From Bacteroides fragilis (lineage in GTDB: Bacteria; Bacteroidota; Bacteroidia; Bacteroidales; DTGW01): a stretch of DNA of 64,000 nt. The stretch is from positions 62,001-126,000 of the forward strand of contig CAMDBI010000005.1 in assembly GCA_945889005.1 (NCBI GenBank), given 5' to 3'. Shown piece after piece: positions 25,214-34,655 of the stretch (its first letter is position 1; every line of letters begins with the position of its first letter). The position numbers and the translations under genes are program-made. Below the pieces are notes generated by a model. That model was not told the origin of the DNA. It did no database searches and saw nothing but the letters and a program-made list of their open reading frames with translations.

Positions 25214-25991
25214 TATAAAAAAAGTTTTATTAGTCGGAGCAGGTAATATGGGAGCCTGGTTGGTCGAAGAGTTTTGTCTCGACTACGAAGTGGCCGTGTT
25301 TGATCGTGATCTGAAGCGAATGAAATACCTGTTTAAAGCGCATCGTTTTTCAAATCTAGAAGAAATAAAAGACTTTGCTCCCGATCTGATGATCAATGCT
25401 GTAAGTCTTCAGTATACATACGAAGCATTTGACATGGTAATGCCATATTTGCCTCAAAATTGCATTGTCTCAGATATTGCGAGTGTAAAAAACGATTTGC
25501 CCGAATTTTATAAAAAAACAAAACGAAGGTTTGTTTCAACGCACCCGATGTTTGGACCAACATTTGCCAATTTGAAGGATCTAAGCAGTCATAATGCCAT
25601 TATTATTAAAGAAGGTGATGAAGAGGGGCAAAAGTTTTTTAGAAATTTCTATAAAAATTTAAACTTAAAACTATTTGAATACTCGTTTCGCGAGCACGAT
25701 AAAGTAATAGCATATTCATTGTCAATACCTTTTACTTCGTCACTAATTTTTGCTTCGTGCATGAAAAAAATAGATGCTCCTGGAACAACTTTCAAAAAAC
25801 ACATGTCTATTGCTCAGGGACTCTTGTCCGAAAACTATTACCTATTATCTGAAGTGATGCTCAATCAATATACTCTAGAACAAATTGATAAAATTAGGAG
25901 CAAACTCGATAATTTGTCAAAAATGGTACAGGCAAAAGACACACCAGCTTTGCACAAATTCTTTAAGGAATTGAAAACAAATATTGATTAA
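25200..25991 (+). CDS. tyrA: Prephenate dehydrogenase
   Basis: 263 residues from the ATG at 25200 (another at 25206). An earlier TTG-type start within the HNH gene is less likely. The N-terminal Rossmann motif is VLLVGAGNMGAWLVEE (~8-23). TyrA-type segments follow: DIASVKNDLPEF and STHPMFGPTF (catalytic His region). The C-terminal helical domain includes IAYSLSIPFTSSLIFAS. It oxidises prephenate to 4-hydroxyphenylpyruvate for tyrosine. No ACT domain, so feedback may act elsewhere. It is the last gene of the operon. Confidence 0.9.
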   Translation: MKMNNIKKVLLVGAGNMGAWLVEEFCLDYEVAVFDRDLKRMKYLFKAHRFSNLEEIKDFAPDLMINAVSLQYTYEAFDMVMPYLPQNCIVSDIASVKNDLPEFYKKTKRRFVSTHPMFGPTFANLKDLSSHNAIIIKEGDEEGQKFFRNFYKNLNLKLFEYSFREHDKVIAYSLSIPFTSSLIFASCMKKIDAPGTTFKKHMSIAQGLLSENYYLLSEVMLNQYTLEQIDKIRSKLDNLSKMVQAKDTPALHKFFKELKTNID

Positions 25992-26036
25992 TAAAAATAT
26001 AGTAAGTATATTCAAAAAATTAACCAACAATTTATA

Positions 26037-26067
26037 TTGATTTTAAACATCTTTTGACATATCTTTG
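26037..26067 (+). promoter_or_regulatory. Promoter of rpoD
   Basis: TTG at 26037-26039, 20-base spacer, and TATCTTTG at 26060-26067, a perfect TAnnTTTG box. Start of transcription near 26074, leaving a ~75-base leader. Confidence 0.75.
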
Positions 26068-26149
26068 CTCTTTAGTTTACATACTTTATATTTTACTTTA
26101 GATACTTCCGATCGTACATTCTTTGGGAGTTTCGTCACACGTCAAAACG

Positions 26150-27010
26150 ATGAGACAGCTTAAAATTACAAAATCTATTACGAATCGCGAAAGCGCATCG
26201 CTTGATAAATATCTTCAGGAAATTGGTCGCGAAGATTTGATTACAGTTGAGGAAGAAGTTGAATTGGCTCAGCGAATTAGAAAAGGCGATCATGAAGCTC
26301 TCGAGAAACTTACTAGAGCCAACTTGCGTTTTGTGGTTTCGGTTGCAAAACAATACCAGAATCAAGGATTAAGTCTTCCCGATTTAATCAACGAAGGAAA
26401 CTTAGGACTTATCAAAGCTGCCGAAAAATTTGACGAAACACGCGGATTTAAATTTATTTCTTATGCTGTATGGTGGATCCGACAATCGATTTTGCAAGCC
26501 TTGGCCGAGCAATCGCGTATTGTTCGTTTGCCCCTCAATCAGGTTGGTTCGCTCAACAAAATAAACAAGGCGTTTTCTAAACTAGAACAAGCCAACGAAC
26601 GCACCCCAACTCCCGATGAGCTTTCAGATACTTTAGAAATACCGAAGGAAAAGATTCAAGATACGTTGCGTATTTCGGGTAGGCATATTTCGGTTGATGC
26701 TCCGTTTATCGATGGCGAAGACAATAACCTGCTCGATGTAATGGTCAACAACGACTCGCCCAATGCCGACCGACAGCTTATTAAAGAATCGTTGAGTAAA
26801 GAAATAGACAGAGCTCTTTCTACGCTTACCGAACGCGAACGTGAAATAGTTCGTTCGTTTTTTGGAATCGACTCGCACGAAATGACCTTGGAAGAAATAG
26901 GCGATAAATTTGGTCTTACTCGTGAGCGTGTGCGTCAAATCAAAGAAAAAGCCATTCGTCGTTTACGTAATACCAATAGAAGTAAATTGCTTAAAACGTA
27001 TTTGGGATAG
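26150..27010 (+). CDS. rpoD: Primary sigma factor RpoD (Bacteroidota type)
   Basis: 286 residues from the ATG at 26150 ([15 protein letters not shown], the usual start in this phylum); the in-frame TTG at 26123 is rejected. Region 1.2 is at ~15-45, region 2 with the core-binding and melting motif [15 protein letters not shown] at ~103-117, region 3 at ~140-200, and region 4 helix-turn-helix [20 protein letters not shown] at ~245-264. The long N-terminal region 1.1 of proteobacterial RpoD is absent, as normal for Bacteroidota. It directs RNA polymerase to TTTG/TAnnTTTG promoters like the ones seen here. Confidence 0.97.
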   Translation: MRQLKITKSITNRESASLDKYLQEIGREDLITVEEEVELAQRIRKGDHEALEKLTRANLRFVVSVAKQYQNQGLSLPDLINEGNLGLIKAAEKFDETRGFKFISYAVWWIRQSILQALAEQSRIVRLPLNQVGSLNKINKAFSKLEQANERTPTPDELSDTLEIPKEKIQDTLRISGRHISVDAPFIDGEDNNLLDVMVNNDSPNADRQLIKESLSKEIDRALSTLTEREREIVRSFFGIDSHEMTLEEIGDKFGLTRERVRQIKEKAIRRLRNTNRSKLLKTYLG

Positions 27011-27121
27011 GCGATAAGTTTCTAATTTAGTCAAACATCTGTTTTGTTACTTTTCGGATTGTGAGCTACTTGAGTTTGGGTTTTCGCATTTAGGATTAAG
27101 TAATTTTTTTGCACAAAAATA

Positions 27122-27637
27122 TTACTTATAAAAAAGTGCCATTGCAGATATTCGACAAGCAATTTTGTTTTTCAAATACTCTGGGCTTATAACTTTTAAG
27201 TGTTCACCAAAACCTAATAATTCACGTTCGAGTTCGAAGTTTGGTATTACCTGAATAAAAAATAATGAGCCGTTTTCTGTATGTTCAATAAATTTTTGAG
27301 AACTGTGAAAGGGTTTTGTAAAAACATATAGAGCATTCTCTTTTGACACCCAAAATACTACATGTTCAACAGGCTTGTCAAATCTTGTAACACCTATAAT
27401 GTCTTTAAAGTATAGGCTTGGTTCAAAAAATGAGTTTTCTATAAAAGTATTTTTTTCATTAATCTTGATTTTTAAAATGCGGTCGAGAGGCATGGGTGAA
27501 ATCGTTTCCGAATTATTTCTTTTACCAAAAGCAAACCATCGGTTTCTGTATTCTTTTAGTAAATAAGGTGATAAATGTTTGACAATAGGTTTTGTCTGTG
27601 TAAAAGATTGATATACTATTTTTAATTGCTGTTTAGT
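27122..27637 (-). pseudogene. WYL-domain regulator remnant lacking its N-terminal HTH
   Basis: The minus-strand frame is open from 27637 to 27122 (~171 codons). It reads IVYQSF, then PYLLKEYRNRWFAFGKR and PLDRILKIKI, the WYL ligand-binding core, followed by the C-terminal extension (FELERELLGFGEHLKVISPEYL). A full regulator would have ~130 more residues with a DNA-binding domain in front, but an in-frame TAA lies at 27638-27640. The first ATG (27493) cuts the WYL core. It therefore looks like a 5'-truncated pseudogene rather than a 123-residue protein. Confidence 0.7.
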
Positions 27638-27642
27638 TTAGA

Positions 27643-27843
27643 AGAAGAAATATATATTGAAATAATTGAAAAAATGCCTCGTTATGAAGAGCCATATTTT
27701 AATTTATTATCTATTTATATTGAAACAGATGAAAATGATAAATTCGAATTTTATTATCAAAATTAAAAACAAACTCACTTCCACACGATTGGATACCCGA
27801 CTATATTGACGATATACGTTCCGTTCAAAAAGAGTTCGAAGGT
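27643..27843 (+). other. Possible decayed coding remnants
   Basis: The plus strand shows two protein-like stretches in different frames: one reading EEPYFNLLSIYIETDENDKF before a stop near 27775, and one reading LPHDWIPDYIDDIRSVQKEF at ~27778-27840. They may be pieces of one frameshifted gene, with the A-rich run near 27765-27773 as a likely slip site. I cannot assign a family, so this is only a hint of a lost gene. Confidence 0.3.
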
Positions 27844-28023
27844 TTAATTCAGCAAGTCATGCAAACTACTTTCCTTGTAGAATGTACGCTTTCCGATTTT
27901 TGAGAATGTAATTTTGCCAGCTTGACGGAGTTTCCAAAGTGTAGTGGTACGATATCCAGTTAATTCTTGCATTTGCGATTCCGATAGCCAGCCCTGAATT
28001 GTTAAATTGTTTTCTGTTTTCAT
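27844..28023 (-). CDS. Small helix-turn-helix DNA-binding protein
   Basis: 59 residues, minus strand. The body, with SESQMQELTGYRTTTLWKLR and GKITFSKIGKRTFYKESS, is typical of the MerR/excisionase-like HTH family (HTH_17, as in AlpA or phage and mobile-element excisionases). A TATATTTG box lies 27 bases upstream of the ATG (28050-28057 on the opposite strand), supporting expression. Near the WYL, IS110 and tRNA remnants it probably derives from a mobile element, as an excision or regulatory factor. No integrase accompanies it. Confidence 0.7.
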   Translation of the reverse strand: MKTENNLTIQGWLSESQMQELTGYRTTTLWKLRQAGKITFSKIGKRTFYKESSLHDLLN

Positions 28024-28154
28024 AATTTTTTGATTTTTTATTATGAAAGCAAATATATGTTAATGATTATAAATGATATATGACAGGTTCTTTGCAAAGA
28101 AATGCGAAAAAGCAGTCATGTTAGATGTTCAAACTATGTTCAAACCGATAGAAA

Positions 28155-28184
28155 ATAAAAAAGGGTTTGAATTGCTTCAAACCC
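28155..28184 (-). terminator. Intrinsic terminator after tRNA-Met
   Basis: On the minus strand GGGTTTGAA, loop GCAA, TTCAAACCC, then a T-run (A-tract 28157-28162 on plus). A perfect 9-bp stem located 15 bases after the tRNA 3' end. Confidence 0.85.
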
Positions 28185-28198
28185 TTGTGTTTTCTATG

Positions 28199-28272
28199 TA
28201 GCGCGGGGCGGGAATGATCCGCCGACCTCATGATTATGAATCATGCGCTCTAACCAACTGAGCTACCGCGCC
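28199..28272 (-). tRNA. tRNA-Met (CAT anticodon)
   Basis: 74 bases fold into a cloverleaf on the minus strand: acceptor GGCGCGG with CCGCGCT (first pair G-U), D arm GCTC-AGTTGGTTA-GAGC, anticodon arm CATGA-TTCATAA-TCATG with CAT, variable AGGTC, T stem GGCGG/CCGCC. CCA is not encoded. The T loop reads ATCATTC instead of the usual TTCrAnY, so positions 54 and 58 are A and T. An elongator Met tRNA is most likely; a lysidine-modified Ile tRNA cannot be excluded from the anticodon alone. Confidence 0.9.
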
Positions 28273-28631
28273 ATCTTGTTTTAATTGCGATTTTGTGTTC
28301 GAATATAATGTAAATAGAAGTGCTGAACTTCAATTTGCTTATTGTCAATTACAATCAATCGTAATTAAAATTTTGAGGTTGCAAATATAAACTACTTTTT
28401 TTATTTATTATAATTTAAGCCGTGCTCTTGGAGTTTTTTTTGTGTTTTTTTAAAAATTTACTGAATTGTCGAGAGTTAATAGTATTGCAATATTTTTTAA
28501 AATGTTTTGGCTTTGGTTAAAAGCATCAAGAGGCCTTAGGTCAAATGAAACCTACATGATCGACTACGTTCGCCAATGAGCATGAAAAGTGAGGTATCTT
28601 TGCACTAGTATTCATATTAAACAACAATACT
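28273..28631. other. 359-bp AT-rich stretch between tRNA-Met and IS110 fragment
   Basis: No gene is visible. A TATATTTG on the minus strand (28382-28389 on plus) may be the -7 box of the tRNA, giving a ~105-base 5' leader. A TATCTTTG at 28595-28602 on the plus strand lies 30 bases before the IS110 fragment and probably belongs to the old insertion sequence. The rest holds nothing I can identify. Confidence 0.5.
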
Positions 28632-28898
28632 ATGGCACAAGAAGTTCACTTTGAGCAAGTCGTGGCCAAGGGTTGCGGACTTGACGTACACAAGGAAACT
28701 GTTGTAGCAACAGTTTTCGGGACAGCAATTCAAACAGAAACACGAACGTTTTTGACAGAATTGAGAGACTGGTTTGATGAGAAAAAGAAAGAAGGACAAA
28801 TCAAATACTACCAAAATAGATTGCAAAAACAATATATGTTTATATTCAATTACTTAACAAGGGCAGCTTACTGTCAATTTTCAAATGAAAATTGCTGA
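28632..28898 (+). pseudogene. IS110-family transposase, N-terminal fragment
   Basis: 88 codons. Residues ~10-38 (VVAKGCGLDVHKETVVATVF) are the start of the IS110 DEDD transposase, with the first catalytic Asp in GLDVHK. After ETRTFLTELRDWFDEKK the similarity ends and the frame runs into unrelated DNA. A full IS110 transposase has 300-400 residues, so about 85% is missing, including the other acidic residues and the C-terminal serine domain. It cannot transpose; a likely relic of a deletion event. Confidence 0.85.
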
Positions 28899-29064
28899 TA
28901 GAACTTGTTTGTTTGCCAGATATCAAGATATTACTACCGATTTAAGAGGTCAGTTAAATGAATCTGTCACAACGATAAATGTGGGTTCGTTAAAGGTTGG
29001 CATTTATAATTTTCAATTATCAAATAAAGATGGGGTAGTTGGCAGGAAATTTATTAAAAAATAA
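28858..29064 (+). pseudogene. T9SS C-terminal sorting domain remnant
   Basis: The plus frame is open from 28858 to the TAA at 29062. It ends with NVGSLKVGIYNFQLSNKDGV and a terminal GRKFIKK, the typical end of a T9SS type A sorting domain (LxxGIY ... KfiK). Only ~68 codons remain and nothing in front encodes a secreted protein, so this is a 3' fragment joined to the IS110 remnant. A start at 28885 would give a 59-residue peptide without a signal sequence, which is unlikely to be functional. Confidence 0.7.
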
Positions 29065-29216
29065 GAGGTTTAGATCTTTTGGCTGTCTGACCGTTAGATG
29101 TTAATTGAAACAATTACAATCTAAATAGTACACAAATTTATAATATGCACTTTTTATTTTGTAATGATATTTACATTAAAAACTCTATTTTTGCTTCAGA
29201 ACATTAATTTTTCAGT

Positions 29217-30908
29217 GTGAAAAAGCTTTATTTTCTAGTTTTAAAAGAGTTTGTAGGTCCTTTGTTAATGACATTTCTTATTGTTGAGTTTCTGCTCATT
29301 ATGCAATTTTTGTGGCGATACATCGACGATTTGGCAGGTAAGGGATTGAGTGTTGGTGTTTTTCTAGAACTTATGTTTTATGCTGCTGCCAGCATTGTAC
29401 CTTTGGCTTTGCCGCTTTCAATACTTTTGGCTTCACTTATGACTTTTGGCAATATGGGCGAAAATTATGAGTTGACAGCAATCAAATCGGCTGGTATTTC
29501 GCTGATGAGAGTTATGAGACCACTTATCTATATCATTTCTTTGATTTCAATTTTTGCTTTTTTTTATTCAAATATTTCCATGCCTTTTTTCAACATGAAA
29601 ATGCGGACATTGCTATACGATATTAATGGTAAGCGTCCCGAAATAATGATAAAAGAAGGAATTTTTTATAATGGAATAGACAATTATAGCATAAAAGCAG
29701 GGAAAAAGAATTCTAAAACCGGAATGTTGTACAATCTTATTATTTACAATCATACTCCGAATAGCAATTCGTCTAATGTAACGGTTGCCGATTCGGGCAA
29801 TATGACAATTACAGCAGACAAATCGAAGCTTATAGTAGTTTTGTACAATGGCTATAATTATAGCGATATAAAGAGTTTTGGCAATAGAGATGGTAATACC
29901 TATCCATTTCGTCGCGACAATTTTAAAAAGCAAACATTCAATATTGAGCTTACAGGCTACAATTTGCAACGCACCGATGAGTCGCTCTATAAAAATCATT
30001 ATCAAATGATGAATATGAGGCAATTGAATGTTTCAATTGATTCTTTTAGAATCGATTGCAATGTCGATGAGAGAAATTTTTCGAAGGTTCTTATTGGCGA
30101 ATCTTATCCAAAAGAAATGCCGATGAAGAATTTTAGAAGGAATTTGGAGTTTAAAGATAGTATTAAACTGTCTTTTCTTTTAGCCAAAGACTCGACTGTT
30201 GCTGTAACTTTTAATGTTGAGGAAAAAATAAATTTTATTCAATGGGGTGAACCGTCTGTAAAAAATGAAACTCGACCAATACCTTTAAAGCCAATTCTTG
30301 TTTCAGATAGTATTTCGAAAATCGATTCAATTAATCAAATAAATAATCTTAAATTAAACAATGAATTTCGGATTTGGAGTGCATGGGATTCAATAAAGCT
30401 ACGCGATAAAAGAGTTAAAATTCATCAGGTTATAGAGACCGTCAGATCTGCAAAAAATATTGTTAGCACAGAAGCATCTATAAGATATTCGAAAGTGAGA
30501 AGAATGCACAAGCACGAAATAGAATTGCACAAAAAGTTTACCTTGTCGGTTGCTTGTTTGGTATTTTTTTTCTTAGGAGCGCCACTTGGTGCTATTATTA
30601 GAAAGGGCGGTTTGGGAATGCCTTTGGTTATTTCAGTTTTGTTTTTTATTTTCTATTATATCATTTCTCTTACGGGCGAAAAAATGGTTCGTGAGTCTGT
30701 TTTTACCCCTTTTGCTGGTATGTGGTTGGCGTCTTATATTTTGTTGCCGATAGGTATATTTATTACTTACAAAGCTACACACGATTCGTCGCTCATGAAT
30801 ATGGAGCATTATGTTAAGTGGTACAATAAAACAATAAAAAAGAGCTTTAATTATATTAAAAATAAGCTTCAGCCTGTAGCCAATGAAAATACTGATATTA
30901 ACCAATAA
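29217..30908 (+). CDS. LptF/LptG-type permease (YjgP/YjgQ family)
   Basis: 563 residues from a GTG start. Three N-terminal membrane helices (~10-35, 50-78, 98-122), a long extracytoplasmic domain (~130-440), and three C-terminal helices (~445-530) match LptF/LptG, the transmembrane part of the ABC exporter that extracts LPS from the inner membrane. Bacteroidota versions have longer periplasmic domains, as here. A TATTTTTG -7 box is at 29186-29193. It overlaps the next glycosyltransferase gene by 26 bases, so the operon links LPS transport with glycan synthesis. Confidence 0.9.
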   Translation: MKKLYFLVLKEFVGPLLMTFLIVEFLLIMQFLWRYIDDLAGKGLSVGVFLELMFYAAASIVPLALPLSILLASLMTFGNMGENYELTAIKSAGISLMRVMRPLIYIISLISIFAFFYSNISMPFFNMKMRTLLYDINGKRPEIMIKEGIFYNGIDNYSIKAGKKNSKTGMLYNLIIYNHTPNSNSSNVTVADSGNMTITADKSKLIVVLYNGYNYSDIKSFGNRDGNTYPFRRDNFKKQTFNIELTGYNLQRTDESLYKNHYQMMNMRQLNVSIDSFRIDCNVDERNFSKVLIGESYPKEMPMKNFRRNLEFKDSIKLSFLLAKDSTVAVTFNVEEKINFIQWGEPSVKNETRPIPLKPILVSDSISKIDSINQINNLKLNNEFRIWSAWDSIKLRDKRVKIHQVIETVRSAKNIVSTEASIRYSKVRRMHKHEIELHKKFTLSVACLVFFFLGAPLGAIIRKGGLGMPLVISVLFFIFYYIISLTGEKMVRESVFTPFAGMWLASYILLPIGIFITYKATHDSSLMNMEHYVKWYNKTIKKSFNYIKNKLQPVANENTDINQ

Positions 30909-32079
30909 ACCCCCTTACCCATCCAAAGATGGAGGCGCAATTGCTACAGCCGGTCTAGCTGCTGGATTGGCCGATGCAGGGAATCATGTTCATATTTTGG
31001 CTATTAATACACCTAAACATTTTTCTGAAACGTATTCAAATCAGTTTAACATTACGGTCGAATATGTATTTGTCGACACTCGTATAAATATCTATCAAGC
31101 CATTTACAATTTGTTTTTTTCGAAAGAACCCTACAATGCAATAAGATTTTATCATTCCAATTATGCCGAAAAGCTAATTGGGATTATTAAAACCAACGAT
31201 TTTGATATTATTCAAATTGAAGGTCCGTATATGTTTTATTATTTAGATATTATTCGGAATAACACCAGTGTTCCAGTTAGTTACAGAGCTCATAATATTG
31301 AACACGAAATTTGGCAAAGACTTCAAAAGGGAGAAGGAAATCTTTTAAAAAGGTTTTATTTTAATACATTATTCAAAAGAATTAAAAGATTTGAACAGGG
31401 CATAATAAATAAATATGATTTATTAGTACCAATTGCCGATCGCGACCATTCGATTTTAACTCAGATGGGCAATACAAAACCTGCATTGGTATCTCCGGCC
31501 GGTATTAACGAAGATATCTTAAAATATAAATCGGACCTAAACACGGTCAATGGTTTGTTTTATATCGGAGCCTTAGATTGGAAGCCCAATACAGAAGGGT
31601 TGAAATGGTTTGTTGATCGTGTATGGCCTGTATTGTCTGAGAAATATTCAAATGTTAGTTTTACAATTGCCGGAAGAAATGCTCCAAAAGAGTTTGTTTC
31701 ATTTTTAAAACGAAAAAATGTAAATTTTCTAGGCGAAATCGACGATGCTTATGCATTTATTGCAAAAGAAGCCATTCAGTTAGTTCCTCTTTTTTCGGGA
31801 AGCGGTATGCGAATAAAAATAATTGAAGGTATGGCTCTTGGCAAGGCTATTGTTTCAACTTCGATAGGTGCCGAAGGAATTGCTGCCACCCACAATCGCG
31901 ATATACTTATTGCGAATAATCAAAATGAATTTATAGAAAGTATTAGTCGGCTGATCAATAATAAGCTGTTTTACAACGAAATATCAAAATCGGCTCAAAA
32001 TTTTGCAACTAATATTTATTCAAACACTCGAATAGGGCTATCTTTATCGTCGTTCTACCACAAATACAGAAAGGTATGA
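30883..32079 (+). CDS. Glycosyltransferase family 4-like
   Basis: 398 residues with GT-B fold. The N-terminal half starts ILILTNKPPYPSKDGGAIAT (glycine-rich acceptor loop). The C-terminal half has FYIGALDWKPNTEG, the donor site PLFSGSGMRIKIIEGMALGK (~305-324), and AEGI. It should transfer a sugar from an NDP donor to a surface polysaccharide or LPS intermediate at the inner face of the membrane. It overlaps the neighbouring genes on both sides (26 and 4 bases). Confidence 0.88.
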   Translation: MKILILTNKPPYPSKDGGAIATAGLAAGLADAGNHVHILAINTPKHFSETYSNQFNITVEYVFVDTRINIYQAIYNLFFSKEPYNAIRFYHSNYAEKLIGIIKTNDFDIIQIEGPYMFYYLDIIRNNTSVPVSYRAHNIEHEIWQRLQKGEGNLLKRFYFNTLFKRIKRFEQGIINKYDLLVPIADRDHSILTQMGNTKPALVSPAGINEDILKYKSDLNTVNGLFYIGALDWKPNTEGLKWFVDRVWPVLSEKYSNVSFTIAGRNAPKEFVSFLKRKNVNFLGEIDDAYAFIAKEAIQLVPLFSGSGMRIKIIEGMALGKAIVSTSIGAEGIAATHNRDILIANNQNEFIESISRLINNKLFYNEISKSAQNFATNIYSNTRIGLSLSSFYHKYRKV

Positions 32080-33233
32080 TAATTTTATTTTGGGCAGTGT
32101 TTGGTATTGTTTTTTATGCCTATTTAGGGTACTTAATTGTAATGTTTTTACTTTCAAAGCTTCACTTTCAAGAGCTTGAATCTGACTACACTATTGAACC
32201 TTCGGTGAGTCTTGTGGTTGCATCGTATAACGAAGAAGATATAATACCTGAGAAGCTCAAAAACACTCAAGCGCTCGATTATCCGTCAGAGAAAATTGAG
32301 CAAATATGGGTTACAGATGGAACTACAGATAGAAGTAATTCAATTCTTTCGAATGTTTCAGGTTTAAAACTACTATATGAACCGCAAAGGAAAGGAAAAA
32401 TTGGGGCATTGAATCGCGCTGTGCCCTATGCTTCAAACGATATATTGGTGTTTTCCGATGCAAATTCAATGCTATCGGTCAATGCTTTAAAAGAAATAAT
32501 AAAGCCATTTTCAAATAAAAAAGTTGGGTGTGTTGCCGGTTCAAAACAAATATCTAGCCTCGATACCGACAATCCATCCATTAGCGAAGGCGTTTATTGG
32601 AAATATGAAGCATTAATCAAGAAATTTGAATCAGCAACTGGCTCAACCATTGGAGCTGCCGGTGAGTTGTTTGCAATTAGACGCGAGCTTTTCGAACCTG
32701 TTGAGCCCGATACTATTCTCGACGATTTTGTTATAGCTTCGCGCATTGCTTTAGGAGGATTTATGGTAAAATACGCTCCTGAAGCTCTTGCTGTTGAAAC
32801 TCAAAGCGCCAATATATCAGAAGAAATGAAGAGAAAAATTCGCATTTCTGCCGGAGGTTTTCAAACCATGTTTCGAATTGTCGGTCTGCACAATATTTTT
32901 AAAAGGCCTGGACTTGTTTTGAAGTTTTGGTCACACAAAGTATTGAGATGGTTAATTGTGCCTTTTTCATTAATTGTGCTATTTTTATTGAACATTTTGA
33001 TTGTTCTAAATAAGCCTGAAGTTAGTTATGCTTATAGTATTATATTGTGGCTTCAAATACTCTTATATTTAATTGCTTCTTTGGGTATTTTATTAAAAGG
33101 AAAGAAAAAAATCCCTGGCTGGTTTTTCTTCCCTTATTATTTTGTGGTAATAAACTATTGTCAAATAGCAGGATTCATAAAATACCTTCGAAAACAACAA
33201 AGTGTCAATTGGGAAAAGGCAAAAAGATCATAA
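32076..33233 (+). CDS. Membrane glycosyltransferase family 2
   Basis: 385 residues. An N-terminal helix (~2-25), then a GT-A domain (VSLVVASYNEEDIIPEKL, metal site FSDANS ~127, DDFVIASR as the acidic motif ~215), then three C-terminal helices (~288-365). This is the layout of processive or lipid-linked GT2 enzymes. The expected substrate is an exopolysaccharide or LPS sugar. It overlaps the GT4 gene by 4 bases, suggesting both act on one glycan. Confidence 0.88.
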   Translation: MIILFWAVFGIVFYAYLGYLIVMFLLSKLHFQELESDYTIEPSVSLVVASYNEEDIIPEKLKNTQALDYPSEKIEQIWVTDGTTDRSNSILSNVSGLKLLYEPQRKGKIGALNRAVPYASNDILVFSDANSMLSVNALKEIIKPFSNKKVGCVAGSKQISSLDTDNPSISEGVYWKYEALIKKFESATGSTIGAAGELFAIRRELFEPVEPDTILDDFVIASRIALGGFMVKYAPEALAVETQSANISEEMKRKIRISAGGFQTMFRIVGLHNIFKRPGLVLKFWSHKVLRWLIVPFSLIVLFLLNILIVLNKPEVSYAYSIILWLQILLYLIASLGILLKGKKKIPGWFFFPYYFVVINYCQIAGFIKYLRKQQSVNWEKAKRS

Positions 33234-33290
33234 ATCGTAGAAAAACATTAAATTTGTACCTCAATATAATTGTCTTGAAAGCGATTTTAA

Positions 33291-33358
33291 CGCTAAGTCA
33301 CAAAAATGCTAAGATTTCTTAATTGATTTATAGTTCTTTGCGACTTCGTGTTTTTGCA
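33291..33358 (+). repeat. Octameric fold-back repeat (CGCTAAGT / TCTTTGCG)
   Basis: Forward words CGCTAAGT, CACAAAAA, TGCTAAGA (33291-33314), then inverted words TCTTTGCG, ACTTCGTG, TTTTTGCA (33335-33358). The arms are complementary at 15 of 24 positions, so the hairpin is imperfect. It sits between the GT2 gene and ribBA. Confidence 0.6.
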
Positions 33359-33415
33359 TTCTAATAAGCTTTATTTCTTTTGAGGCAATATCAATTATTC
33401 AAATTGTTATAAAAA

Positions 33416-34651
33416 ATGTTTGATCAAACCGAAATAAAGCTACATACAGTAGTCGAAGCCATTGAGGCTATAAAACAAGGGCAAGTTGTAATAGTTGTCG
33501 ACGATGAAGACCGCGAAAACGAAGGTGATTTTATTTGTTCGGCCGAACTTATTACACCCGAAATAGTCAATTTTATGGCAACACATGGTAGAGGACTTAT
33601 ATGTGTTCCTCTTCCCGAGGATCGTTGCGATAAGCTCGAGCTAAATCTTATGGTAACCAATACCAATGCCGCTTTTAAAACAGCTTTTACTGTATCTGTC
33701 GATTTACTGGGGAGTGGATGCACTACTGGTATTTCTGTACTCGACCGAGCTAAAACTATAGCTGCTTTGGTCGACGAAAAAACTACACCCGAAGAACTGG
33801 GTCGTCCGGGGCATATTTTCCCGCTTCGAGCCAAAAGTAAAGGTGTGTTGCGTCGCCCGGGGCATACCGAAGCTGCTGTCGATTTAAGTTTATTGGCAGG
33901 CTTAAAACCTGCCGGGGTTTTGGTCGAAATATTAAACGAAGATGGAACAATGGCTCGTTTACCCGAGCTAGTGAAAATTGCCAAAAAGTTCAATCTTAAA
34001 ATAATTTCAATTAAAGACCTTATAGCATATCGTCTCAATTACGAAAGTCTTGTTATTATGGGTGTAACGGTTTCAATGCCTACTAGGTTTGGCAACTTTG
34101 AATTAACACCGTTTATTCAAAAATCTAATGGGTTTGAACACATTGCCATTACAAAAGGCAGTTGGAATAAAGAAGATGCTGTATTAACAAGGGTGCACTC
34201 ATCGTGCATAACTGGCGATATATTTGGTTCGTTTCGTTGCGATTGTGGAGAACAGTTGGAAAATGCTCTTAGGGCTATTGAAAAAGAAGGCAAGGGTGTG
34301 CTTGTATATCTCAATCAAGAAGGAAGAGGAATAGGCTTGTTCAATAAAATTAAAGCATATAAACTACAAGAGCTTGGTCGCGATACAGTAGAGGCAAATC
34401 TCGATTTGGGTTTTGCCGACGACGAACGCGACTATGGGGTAGGAGCTTGCATATTGCGCGAAATAGGCCTGGGGAAAATTCGATTAATGACCAATAACCC
34501 CAAAAAACGAATTGGATTAGAAGGTTATGGTCTTCATGTTGTTGAGAATATTCCTATTGAATCGGTCCCCAACAGCCACAATCATTTTTATCTCGAAACA
34601 AAGAAAGAGAAGATGGGTCATTTCTTAAATCTAGCCACCTATAAAAAATAG
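33416..34651 (+). CDS. ribBA: DHBP synthase / GTP cyclohydrolase II
   Basis: 411 residues. N-terminal RibB (~1-205; [25 protein letters not shown]) and C-terminal RibA (~210-405; zinc cysteines in [19 protein letters not shown], then [20 protein letters not shown]). Both activities start riboflavin synthesis from ribulose 5-phosphate and GTP. No FMN riboswitch is visible in the 182 bp upstream. The gene is four bases before fmt. Bifunctional RibBA is usual in this phylum. Confidence 0.96.
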   Translation: MFDQTEIKLHTVVEAIEAIKQGQVVIVVDDEDRENEGDFICSAELITPEIVNFMATHGRGLICVPLPEDRCDKLELNLMVTNTNAAFKTAFTVSVDLLGSGCTTGISVLDRAKTIAALVDEKTTPEELGRPGHIFPLRAKSKGVLRRPGHTEAAVDLSLLAGLKPAGVLVEILNEDGTMARLPELVKIAKKFNLKIISIKDLIAYRLNYESLVIMGVTVSMPTRFGNFELTPFIQKSNGFEHIAITKGSWNKEDAVLTRVHSSCITGDIFGSFRCDCGEQLENALRAIEKEGKGVLVYLNQEGRGIGLFNKIKAYKLQELGRDTVEANLDLGFADDERDYGVGACILREIGLGKIRLMTNNPKKRIGLEGYGLHVVENIPIESVPNSHNHFYLETKKEKMGHFLNLATYKK

Positions 34652-34655
34652 TTGT

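Noticed and set aside
26123-26149. TTG start for rpoD
   Set aside because: The ATG at 26150 gives the usual Bacteroidota RpoD start (MRQLKITKS); the upstream codons have no family support.
27122-27493. Intact 123-residue gene
   Set aside because: Its frame continues upstream through a WYL core to 27637, so it is the tail of a truncated regulator.
33234-33415. FMN riboswitch before ribBA
   Set aside because: The conserved RFN elements are not present; the region holds an octameric fold-back repeat instead.
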